Below, one piece after another: positions 1-10,467 of a stretch of 64,000 bases of DNA (position 1 is its first letter; every line of letters starts with the position of its first letter). The notes beneath the pieces are model-generated. The model was not told the origin of the DNA and ran no database searches. It saw nothing but the letters and a program-made list of their open reading frames with translations. The stretch comes from Xylocopa sonorina (taxonomy: Eukaryota > Arthropoda > Insecta > Hymenoptera > Apidae). A program made the position numbers and the translations under genes. The DNA is taken from NCBI RefSeq assembly GCF_050948175.1, contig NC_135198.1, forward strand, positions 7,143,001 through 7,207,000, given 5' to 3'.

Positions 1-618
1 AACTAAACAGCTGATGTCGACGTAAACTGAAATGCTAATAAGGACAATTATAAAAGTGAAAGTGAAGTAGACATAACTAAATTCGTCTGAATATTTTGCA
101 TACCTAAATCCTCTGCGAATGTATAAATCCACTGTCTATGAATAATTTTCGCCAATTTGCGATAACGAATAGCTCTGGTTAAGCGATAAAGTTGCTTTCG
201 TAATTATTAACTGATAAATGGGATCGTATCAGGTTGTCCGAGCAAATACTGTCGCATAAAAGAGAAGTTATTAGACAAAAAAAGGTTAACTCGTAGAGCA
301 TCACCGGTTTCCGTTCCAATTAGAATCGGCTGCACGAAGAGGCGCAAGATTCAGCCGCAGAAAGGTACTTCAACGCGGCTGGCCGCGAGCAACGAGGGAA
401 TCTTTTCTAGTTTGCTCTCCATACGGTAAAAGAGCGATGCGTCGCAAGCGGTTGTCGAGGAAAACAGGCTTTTCTCTCGACAGATGTTCCCCGTCACCCA
501 CGCGAAACGTGTGTGACTTCGCGTTTGTATATGTACCATCGAGTTCTCGTTTTTTTATGCGAGTCTCCTTGACTAAAGATCACGCTTACGTCGAAAACGT
601 GGATTCAAGCAAATATCT

Positions 619-678
<60 letters not shown>

Positions 679-3600
679 TTCATAAATTCAAATTCAGAAA
701 TAGTACTACGCTTGAGAACTAATGGACGTCAGTTACAGCAGTGTCCATTTCATTGGGATTATGGTAGTCACTTGAATAAACGACTGACTAATACTAAAAG
801 TAGCTAAAGCCATATACATGTACTGGCTGAGTCACGTAACTCGACTACTTTGATTACTTGCAAAATATTTCGTTACACAAGAAAATGTTATCAAGCAAAA
901 GTTGAATGATGTACAATGCAATACTCGTTTATCGATTCATGTGCTCGAACATGTGCTCTTCATTTTATTTCTCGTCAATTCTTTGACTAATTCTTAAAAA
1001 TGTTTATCTTATGAATTATCAGATATTTTTATGTATTTAGAATGGTTAACATCAGCAGTGGACCTCTGGCGCTTAAACTGTGGGATAGAGACGTTCGTTT
1101 GTTGATTCAAAGCAGCGGAGGGGATATATTTGGTGATTCAAAGGTGGTATATTTGATGTGCAAGCGATATGCATAAACAATAAGGGAATATTGCGTGTTA
1201 ACGCTTGCTCCAACTGAGATAACATAATCTTTCACATATGATTCAGGTGAACGTTGAGAAAGACAATAAGAATAAAATGCTCGCAAATAATTATATTTTC
1301 ATTATTCGTTTCCAATTACTTCGGTTCGTTAATTCAAACGAAAAGTTGTACTAAAATTATTAGAGATAATGGCGCGACGTTATGGAAGGCTTAATTTTAA
1401 TCTACAAAAAATTAATTACAAGAGTACACTGTTCAGAGTAATTAGGGGCTCGTCCACCCGAATGGCATCGCGATACGATCACTACCTTAAAAAGTCGACG
1501 TTAAAAATAATAATTCGTGATGAATGACTGTCTGCAGATTATCTATGACTCATGAATTTATTTAAATAAACCTAACACGTTCATTGATCTAGAATATATG
1601 GTGCTATTTATTGCATTGGGATGAAAGAACTGTCCGCTAGTGGAAATCAAATTTTATAGCTTCTACAATCAATTTTACAGACTGTCCGAATTGAAAATTT
1701 CCTAAAATACCATCAGTGAATCAATATCTATACGCAAAACGGTAGATTTTAATAACAACAACCTTTCACACCTTATATGAAAATTACGAAAGAAGAACAA
1801 AAGAATTCCAATGATTCAACCCACGAGTATTTTTATGCCTGTCCTAATTATCGGATGAGAAACAGGTTATTTCAAGAACCGCCGTTCAGTGAAACGCGTA
1901 GCATTCGAAGGAAAACAAAAGGAGTCCACCGGTCGGTTGTTTTTCGGGCAGCGGAGGATTTTGAAGGGGTTAATTAAACCGGGATACAGGGCAGCACGCG
2001 TGTAACGAGCAAGCAATAAATGTTGACACGAAAAAGCGGATGAGTCACCCGGAGAGGGCCGTAGAGGGACGGACCAGAATCGAGCACACTTTAGACCACT
2101 AAACCAGCCTCTCGGTCGCCCTCCGCACCCGGCCTACTCCTTTTCTCCCTTTCGAGCGACAACCAGGTGAGGCGACTAAGAACGAAAGGAATTCCTGCCC
2201 GTACGACCTTGGTAGGTCGTTCGTATCCGAGTCGTTTACCTGGACCGATTTGCAAACGTTCAGGAGGCAACCGCCGATGCTTGAGCAATAGCAACCGCTA
2301 GATATTCTCATCCGACCACGTATCGAACCCGGCGAAAGAAATAGTGTGACCGAAATGGCGGACGGTTTTTACTTTTATTCACACTGGAACTACGGTTCGC
2401 CGATTAAAGTATTCCAGTTTCTTCCAAAGCAGATCAAATAAAAGCTGTTCCCTATTCCAGTGTACCTGGGTATCCTTTCACACGTTTTATTTACTTTTAC
2501 ACGGCTCTCTATTGGACAAGTTTTACTCGCTTTGATCCTACTGCGATATAACCTATATCATAATAAATCTTATATAACAACCCTGTACAAATATTTCAAA
2601 TCGATTATTTTTTTTCAATATACTGTACATTGCACTTGTGCTCGCCTTTTAATTGTCTCAAGACACATGTGTACAGTGAACGCACTAATTGGTTGCCTCG
2701 TACTCTTAATTGATCGCGAGCAAACACAATTCTTTTTGTACACGGTACATCGTATTTCACTGTATATAACGAGACCCAGATATATATTTTGGATTCTCTG
2801 TATAACATGTAGATATATATTATTTATACGAACCAACAACCATTGGACATGCATATACAGTTTCATGTTTACCAAAAAAAACACACCTTACGCAACAAAC
2901 TTAAATGGAACTGCACACGCTCTTAACGAGAACTAACGAAATATTTGCATGTATATAACAATCATTGGTACGTATATATACGTATGGAAATACAAGACGG
3001 AGCGTAAATATAGAACAGTGGGAAAAGTGATCCAGGAAAGAAATACGGCAGTATCAAAGAATGTTTCGAGGTGGTTGAACAATTATCAAAAATTATCTGG
3101 AGCGTGTTAATGTATTGGTAACATGTAAACGACCGGTTACGCAAAATCCAATAGCATGCTGCTTGAATTGATGTCGATGGAATTGGCTTACCGGCATTCC
3201 TATACGGTCTTTGAGGGTAAGCACACGCAACATGCCTTCTCCGACAATTTCAATCGATACACACCGCACTCGAGTGAAAATCTTGTGGAAAGTTCGTGCC
3301 GCGTTTCCGCTCGAGATCGTCCGGTCCCTTCGATCGATCCCCGCGACTATCCGCCGCGTTCTCGGAACGGACGCGAAACGAATTTCTATCGCAAGCACCG
3401 CATTCTTTTCTTTTCCAAGCCCGGCTTCCCACACGGGGAAAATTGCCGGAGATAAAACCGTACCGCTTTGTAACACGTTCCTGTAAACTTTTCGCAAAGT
3501 TTCTGTTGCGCGAGGATCTTCCTCAAACTGTATTATTAGAACCTTCTGACTCCTCTTCTTCTAACTATATTTTTTTCTTAAACAATTGTTCCTTTTTTAT

Positions 3601-6600
3601 ATTCCAACTTCCAGTTCCTCCTTTTTCATCCCTTTCTCTGTTACTTTAGCCTCTGTTACTTTGCAATCCTATCGTTTCAACTCCTAGCTTTTCCGCTTGT
3701 TCAGTTTGTAGTTTCTGGGTAGAGCCGTTTTTTAAACTCCCGGGTGTCTGCTCTTTTAATTCGTTTTCGTTTCTAAGCTTTAGCTCCCAGCACACAGTCT
3801 CTCAATTATTTGAAACCACCTGCGAGTACGAGTACGCGGAGCGAAACGTAATTGGTTTCACGGGATCGCCGGTTTTCCGTAATCACAGGATCTAACTGAA
3901 AGCAGAGAATTAACATTCCACGAGTTTGCTCCGGCCGGAGAAGCTTATTTTCGATCGGGTTCGCGCTTGCCGCCAGCGAGATTCAATTTCCGCTTTTACG
4001 ATGCACGAGAGTGCTTATTTGCGAAACGTCTTGGGTCCATTTATAATAAAACTCGCGTCCCGTATGTTGCGACATAGTTGCACGCTGATGTTGGAGGAAT
4101 TCAGAGGAATATAAAAGGAACGTTCGCATAAGAAGACGGAATTCCATTGCCCTGGAAAACTATCGTAAAATATCTCGGGACGAAGAGAGATACCTCTGGT
4201 AATACGAAGGTTCTGGAAATAGCTGGAGATGAAACTCAACGTAAAAAAAAAGAACGGAACATCTGAAAATCGAAGACGAATTCCAAACTCCGGTAGTAAA
4301 TGAATGCTACGAGTTTCGGTACCAAGATCGATGACCTAACCCAAATTATCACGCCGCACGAACCTCTGACTTTCTCTTACCCTCCCTCTATTTTGTATGA
4401 AAGGACTACACATTTCTTTGAGCAGCATGCAATTTTTCCTTCCCCTTTACCTGCACGACGAACCTGCACAAAGAAACGTTCCGGCAACGTAAGAAAGGTC
4501 ATAGCGTCGGATTTTTAATCACGCGAGCTTCCGCGTCCCGTTTCAGATCGGAACGCAGTGAAAACGCGGTGAAAACGCGAAACAACCGCTCTTTTCTAAA
4601 CGGAACGGCGGCGGACGACGAACGGACGGTGCGATTTCGCGAAACAGAGACGAAAGATCGTCTGCACGCGTCCCTTCCGGTGCCCGACGCTAACGAGAAT
4701 AGACTGTGGCCGCGGCGCGTCGAAAATAGCCGCGCGGAACGTAAATTTTGGCCCCGCGTGCGCGTCAGTGTCGTAAGTTCGCGCCTCTAAAGCGGGAAAG
4801 TGGGTGACTTACAGCCACTCAGGGTCAAGAGTAAAGAAGACGATACTGGGTTAGGCGAATTCCACACCTGTGCCGTGGTAAGGGTAAATTTCAGAGTAGG
4901 CGGAAGAGAACAGAAGAGACGCTTGTGCGGAATTTATGCCGCGCGTTCTTCAACGAAATTTCATGCGATTTCTTTGAAACAACATCGCATTTTACAAAAT
5001 TTACATTCACTTTAATTTTCTGAAGCCGGTCGTCGCATTCAAGCAGTCTTTATAACTCGTGGAGATTAGCTATAAATACAAACTAATAAAACAGTTTAAG
5101 ATAAAATATAGGATAAATGATCTACATATGCGACTCTACGAAATGTATGCGTAAGACAATGTAACGTTGCTTTAAAAATGTGTAAAACACGCGGAGCCCG
5201 AAAGGATTGGAAGCATCTTGAAGAGTAGAAAGCAGTGAGACTGAACATTGGAATCAAGGAGGGTTAGTGTAGCATTAGCAGAATGATGTCGCAAGGTTTT
5301 GTCATTAAGGTAAAAGTGAGGATTACGAAATTCGCTGTGAAATATTGTTTGTAGCTATGCGGTACTAGTTACAGCAGTACCTCTATTATCCAACACCTGT
5401 TACCCCAGCATTTTCTCATCTGAACATTATATCGCTCGAGTACCATATTTCCTACAACTAAAACGCTATGTACAAAAATATAAAATCAGCAAAATTGATT
5501 CTTTTCAATTTTATGTTCAGCGTATAAAATTATGCAGAGAGGTAGATAATAGTTTTAATCGTATTATCAACAATTGAAAGAATAAATGAACGTCTCTTAC
5601 CAAAGGACACCACAGAGTGAGATCATCTATCATATGTTGTCAATTCTTGTTACGAATAGGCATAGTACTATTAAAACCGTGATAATCGGGCGTGGGCAAT
5701 GTGCATACGTTGAAGGTGACCATTTAATACTTAGTGATAAGCTTCTCGTTGGCGCACTGGTACTACTTATTATACGGAGTTAACTAGGTTAAAACTTTTC
5801 TGAAAAAACTATACATATGTGAAGAGACAGAGAGAGATTATGTTTTTTAATAAAAATCAAAAATAATTAAGGAATTATCTTTTATATTGCCAACCTATCC
5901 ATTATGCTTTTCATATTTTACGTAGAGGAATGATAGATGTTGTGTCAATTTCACGTCAGAAAGTTACTCGAAAAGAAGAATCGTACTTCTCGATGGGCAT
6001 ACGAAACCTGGGGAAAGAAAATGTTCAACACGTAATATTTCTCTCCTTAAAGTCCTTCGGATCGTTAACGAGAGGCAGGAGAAAACGAATTGACCCGGAA
6101 GCTGCTGGCGCATCAAAGCAGACGGAAGTGGTCGAGTATAATTTGCAAGAAAGCACCAAGTCGAATTGCACCGTAAAAGTGACTCATCGCTGTATGGGTG
6201 CACCTGTACGACTATCGACTTTCGACCGAAGAACTTAAATGGGTTTTCCGAGCTTCAAAGCGGTGTAAATTTCCTCGTATGCAGCACGATAACTATCGCA
6301 AAGTAGTTTTCCGAACAAACAAACAGACAATTTATTCAGAAACTGTTATAAATAGGCTGGTACTGCAAGTGTTTTAATTCATAAAATATGATTTAAACGG
6401 TATATAATTATGTAATTTTTTAAGAGAGATTGTACGTAATGATATAACCTCTGTTAAATCGTTTATCGAACTAGCACACCATGTTATCGACTTTGAAATC
6501 AACACCAGCACCTCCGGTGTTCCTTTGTGAAAAGAAACTTCAGTTTAGTAATTCCATGCATAAATTCCGCTTCCGACCGCGCGGCACACTTTCCGCGCCA

Positions 6601-7941
6601 AGTTTCCTATCTACACGTATTACAAAATACGCCCACGATTCGATAACATGCAAAGAAGCGGTGTTGAAACGGGCAACATTCGCCGTATCACCGCCTATCG
6701 ATTGAAATTAACAGTCATTTAAGTACCACCTGAATTAATATAAACACGATGCACACGCATCCAGCGAGCTAATTTCTATTCCTATATTCCTATTCGATGC
6801 ACTTGTCGAATTGAAAAAAATGAATATATTTTAATATGAAAGTCAATCATTACATTTCATAAATAAAGAAATATTTTCGAAGGAAATTCGTTGGCCATTT
6901 TGTTGTAAGCTTACATTTTATAGGTTAAAGAGGGCTACAAGGTTTGGGTCAAGTATAAACAACATAAGTAAACAAGCACGGTAATCAGTTAGAAGAACAC
7001 GTTTTGTCGATAACACGACTAAATATGTAAAATGTATAATGCTTCAATTGGTGTAGCTATCGGTAAAAATTTTCATGACCTGGAATAACTTGAGAATAGG
7101 TCTCGTATTCGAGTCGTACCTCTGTTAAGATAACGCAATCCCCAACAATTACAATGGCCGTTAAATTACGAAAGTGCTAGCGCAATAATGTTCTTTACCG
7201 ATAATTACGTTGCAATATTACGGTTCGCCATTACAAAAGATCCATTATCCGTATTTGCATGAAAGAAGCACGAAAGACATTTCTCTCAAGGAGCAACTAC
7301 TTTAACCTTACAATTCTTTCGAACTAATTTTGATTGAATATCTATCGTATACGTACTACGACTTGATCACAAAAGCTACGTAGTATTTAAAAAATATACT
7401 ATCATCGATCAGCAGGCTATATACATATGCATGTATGTATGCAATGGTCGAGGAAACGTATAAACATTTCTCAGCAATGCGATAAATGGTGTTGCTGCGT
7501 GAGCGATTAAAAATTCCTGGCTATTTTCTCGTAGCCTTACGCGGACGAAATGCAGCAATGACGGCATGTCTGCATACATTACCCGAACTGGAAGTTGTAA
7601 ATCGACCAGAAGCAATATTTACATCATCGATACGTGGAAACTGACAGAGATGCAGGGCAGAGAACACGGTAACACGGTGTTCCGTGCACTTTCGACGAGC
7701 CCGAGCAGGAGGCTAACGCAATGCGTGTTGCATCGAAAAATCGTTACACCAATCGCGTGGTCGAGAATATATCGTAGGTACGAGACATCCATGGAGCGAA
7801 CCTGAAACGCCCACGCATCGGAACACGCGGCTCGAGCACCGATCGGTACGTATCCTCGATAAGGTTACGCCGTAAAGTGGCGACAACGAGGGATAACGCG
7901 CGACTTGATTCGATTAAGAAATAAATGTACAAAGAAATTAC
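1..7941 (-). other. Asap intron 1 (partial); no gene recognised
   Basis: This stretch lies downstream of the only ASAP exon on the minus strand, so I read it as the first intron of that gene, continuing past the left edge. I found no further BAR, PH or ArfGAP exon. It contains a long TA microsatellite and GC-richer, CpG-rich patches near 2000-2450, 3200-3480 and 4500-4800 in otherwise AT-rich DNA. These could be enhancers or alternative promoters, but no motif decides this. Open frames here, including a 158-codon one at 2460-2936, match no family I know and have the low-complexity Tyr/Ile/Cys/His-rich look of chance frames. Confidence 0.6.
623..676. repeat. (TA)n microsatellite
   Basis: Uninterrupted TA dinucleotide run of about 27 copies within the ASAP intron. 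Probably length-polymorphic. Confidence 0.98.
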
Positions 7942-8067
7942 CTCCTCGAGGGATGTGATTGTCTGTCTGCATTGTGGCATCCGCGAGACGAAGGTAGACG
8001 TGGTGGGCGAATTGTAATCCTCCCTCGTCTCCTCGATGAACTCGCTTACGGCGATTAGGCCCGGCAT
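7942..8067 (-). CDS. Asap: ArfGAP with SH3, ankyrin repeat and PH domains (ASAP), first coding exon
   Basis: Forty-two codons in phase 0, starting MPGLIAVSEF and ending TSLEE before a GTAATT donor. The segment SEFIEETREDYNSPTT and the following Arg-Met-Pro-Gln-Cys-Arg-Gln-Thr match the conserved N-terminus of human ASAP1/ASAP2, just before the BAR domain. ASAP proteins are GTPase-activating proteins for Arf1/Arf5 that bind phosphoinositides and act at focal adhesions, podosomes and membrane-trafficking sites. I chose the ATG at 8067 because homology begins there; an in-frame ATG at 8154 would add 29 residues without recognisable similarity. The BAR, PH, ArfGAP, ankyrin and SH3 exons must lie left of this window. 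Transcription runs away from RpS19 in the same minus orientation. The family call is strong. The exact isoform start is less sure, since the human protein has a longer N-terminus. Confidence 0.9.
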
Positions 8068-8700
8068 TTTTTCCCTCTTTCCACCTATATTGGCCGAAAT
8101 GATGGGGAAACCCCAACGATTTTCCACCGGTCTAGCACTTAGTATCCGCTGCACTCACTTCACTCTGACACCACTCACTTTACCGTTTCTCCCGTGCGCA
8201 CCATAAATTCCGCGGGAGGGCTGTCACCTTCTGTCTCCTCCCAATGCCGTTTCCCGTGACGCACGGTAAACGTCCCGGTGCGACGAACGGATCCAGAGAG
8301 GAGCGCCTCGAGAGAGTGGGGGGGAAGGACATAAAGAGAAGAACGGGAGGGGGAAAGGGGGGTACTGGAAAGAGAAAGAGATGGAGAAACTTTGAGCACA
8401 CGGCCTGTCTTCTCTACCAGCGAGAGACACTTGCGCGACACGATTATTTCCTTAACATCTTGGTCGCTCGGGGTTTCCCGCAGCTGCCGCGTGGAAACAT
8501 ACTTCGCAGCTTTTCGCTTTTCGCGCGACTCACGATGCATACACACTTTTGCGCGCGTACGCGGCTGCGTCCCAGAAAAGCCTAGTTCGCACCTACACGC
8601 TACTCGATCGAACTTGATCGGTGCCGAAACGTTTTCATCCACGGTCAAAGTTTCACTGAGGCGGCGCTGCTGCATGCGCTCGTACCTTCACCATTAAAGT
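8068..8700 (-). promoter_or_regulatory. Asap: Asap 5' leader and GC-rich promoter region
   Basis: A GC-rich, CpG-rich block directly upstream of the ASAP start codon, in sharp contrast to AT-rich surroundings. It contains a purine/pyrimidine-skewed tract near 8320-8390. It most likely holds the transcription start and 5' UTR, possibly with an untranslated exon. I cannot fix the start site. Overlapping open frames of up to 166 codons on both strands are explained by the low stop-codon density of GC-rich DNA. Confidence 0.55.
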
Positions 8701-8741
8701 CACGGTTACGAAGAAAGTGGCACGCGTCGAGTGCCAATGGT

Positions 8742-8757
8742 GCTGCCATCTAGTGAC
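8742..8757. promoter_or_regulatory. CTCF-like motif upstream of Asap
   Basis: The reverse complement reads GTCACTAGATGGCAGC, which resembles the core of insect and vertebrate CTCF sites (CACTAGATGGCAG type). It lies just upstream of the ASAP promoter block, between Asap and RpS19. Seen by eye only; binding is inferred. Confidence 0.4.
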
Positions 8758-9053
8758 CCGTTACACTCTTTTTCATCAAATTATTTTTGCCCTATCGATT
8801 TTATTCATTTATTAAGTATTTATCGATACAGGCTAGTTATTTTACCGTTTATATTCATACTTTATTGGAGCATACACATTTATAAATATTGTTCTATATA
8901 AAAATGTTTAAAATATAAATGTACACAATGTTATTACAATTTATCCATTTAAAATGTATTATTGAATCTGTATTACAAAGGAGTCAAAAATCAATTTACA
9001 TCAATAATAAGGTTTGGACACAAATAAAGCTATTAATGTATGAATTTTTCATT
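8758..9053. other. AT-rich spacer between Asap promoter and RpS19 3' end
   Basis: AT-rich intergenic DNA separating the ASAP promoter from the RpS19 poly(A) signal. Beyond the CTCF-like motif at its left edge I see no conserved feature. Confidence 0.6.
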
Positions 9054-9059
9054 TTTATT
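9054..9059 (-). terminator. RpS19: RpS19 poly(A) signal
   Basis: AATAAA on the minus strand about 15 bases after the RpS19 stop codon, giving a very short 3' UTR as is usual for ribosomal protein mRNAs. Confidence 0.7.
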
Positions 9060-9074
9060 ATAGAAACAAAAAAA

Positions 9075-9711
9075 TTAGAGAACAAGAGTTTCTTGTAATT
9101 TAAGTTGTTTTTTGCTTTTTGCTTTGACCTGTGCTGCGATACGATCTAAATCTCTACGACCTTGACTGGTAAGTTTACGTCCACCAAGTGGAGCTTTTTC
9201 TATGAGCTTGAGTTGCTCTAAGCTCTGAAGAGCTTTGCGAGCAACACCACCAGCAGATCTACAGAAATGGCTGGGATGAGTGCCATTACGTTTACGTCCA
9301 CCAAAAATTTTTGTTACCGCTCCTACACCGATTGGACTACGGATATAAATATGGCGAACTAAAGCAGCACATCTTATATAATACCAATCAGGATCATACG
9401 GAGCAAGTTCCTTGAAACGAGCAGATTTTACAATGTCAACCCATTCTGGAACTCGCATTTTGCCAGTCCTAAAAAATTTCCAATAAATTAATAATCAAAA
9501 TTAAAAACAGTTAGAAACATTATACTTATTTGCAAAAGAATATCCTAAGTATGTAAAATTATTTACTTATGACAAAACTTAGATGTAACATTAATACATT
9601 CCTAGAGGTTAGCTCAGTTTATATGAAAACAATTGCTCACTTTTTTAAGAACGCGGCAAAAGCCTTTACGAACTTGTGTTGATCAACGTCTTTAAGCGTT
9701 ACGGAAGGCAT
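9075..9711 (-). CDS. RpS19: 40S ribosomal protein S19 (eS19)
   Basis: Coding exons on the minus strand are 9711-9641 and 9468-9075, joined in phase 2 to give 154 residues, normal for eS19. The N-terminus MPSVTLKDVDQHKFVKAFA, then VPEWVD, ELAPYDPDWYY, GVGAVTKIFGGRKRNG, PSHF and the C-terminal GGRKLTSQGRRDLDRIA are diagnostic of the family. eS19 is a component of the small ribosomal subunit head, needed for pre-40S maturation. The start ATG directly follows a TTTCAG acceptor, so the 5' UTR is on a separate exon. The donor is GTGAGC and the acceptor ends TTTTAG. The gene is divergent from ETHE1. Nothing odd; this is a complete, ordinary copy. Confidence 0.98.
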
Positions 9712-9939
9712 CTGAAACAAATATCATAATAAATTAACACAACTGACACCACAAATGCTACACGTTTATTACACGTGTATTACTAATAAATATAACAGTA
9801 TCGTATTGAAACATATCACGTTCTTTAAAATACATGTGAACGTTCTCTTAGTTGCACTAATTGATTTAAGTTTCAAATCAAGTTGCATTTTTCCTACAAT
9901 AATATACCAAACTTTACAGCAACTACCAAAATTACACAC

Positions 9940-9968
9940 CTTGGTTCGAAAGCTAACCGGAAAGAGAA
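9940..9968 (-). promoter_or_regulatory. RpS19: RpS19 untranslated first exon with 5'-TOP
   Basis: On the minus strand a pyrimidine tract CTCTTTCC is followed by a short leader ending CCAAG before a GTGTGT donor. This fits the terminal oligopyrimidine start and short untranslated first exon typical of ribosomal protein genes, and would join the acceptor immediately before the RpS19 ATG. TOP tracts place translation under TOR/LARP1 control in animals; that is family knowledge, not seen here. The exact start base is uncertain by a few bases. Confidence 0.65.
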
Positions 9969-10467
9969 CAGCGAAGATGGTGCTAGAAGCATCAAAACTA
10001 CAAAATGGCCGTATTAACAGGAAATATCCACGGAATTATATTATATAGAAAGGCTTCAAGGAGTAAATAATTTTTATGATTTATCTGGTTAAATTCGCAT
10101 TTTCACTCATAGAGTGCAATGTATGTATCATACCAGCATTTCTAAAATTTTGTTTTATTATTTCTTTATTGCACAATGATATGAGAAAAATCGTTAATTA
10201 ATTTTTTGTATACACGTGTAAATGCTTCATTATACAGATCTTACATCAGTTATGCAGTGGCGCGAATATTTTTATTATGCGATAATAAATGGGGACCTTG
10301 ATACTTAATACAGATATCATAATCACTAAAATGACTGCTATATTTATTTTATTACGTCATTTTGATCGTTATAAACGTCAGTGCTGCCGGTTGTGATTGT
10401 AAGTGATAATCGCGTAGTCTCCTGAGCATTAGATGCACTGGGCAGTACATCCAACTTTATCAGTGAT
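9969..10467. promoter_or_regulatory. Shared divergent promoter RpS19/ETHE1
   Basis: About 500 bp separate the inferred RpS19 transcription start (minus) from the ETHE1 start codon (plus). The right part is very AT-rich. ATGG-containing motifs near 9976-10008 (AAGATGGTG, AAAATGGCCG) resemble YY1-type core promoter elements. I infer a bidirectional promoter from spacing and orientation; no start-site data are available. Confidence 0.5.

Noticed and set aside
2460..2936. 158-codon open frame on the plus strand in the Asap intron
   Set aside because: Composition is dominated by Tyr, Ile, Cys, His and Thr from TGTACA/TATA-type words. It starts at a non-ATG codon, overlaps open frames on the other strand, and matches no family known to me.
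8175..8675. 166-codon minus-strand frame upstream of Asap
   Set aside because: Lies in the GC-rich promoter/leader where all frames are long; no domain seen, and it is out of register with the conserved ASAP start.
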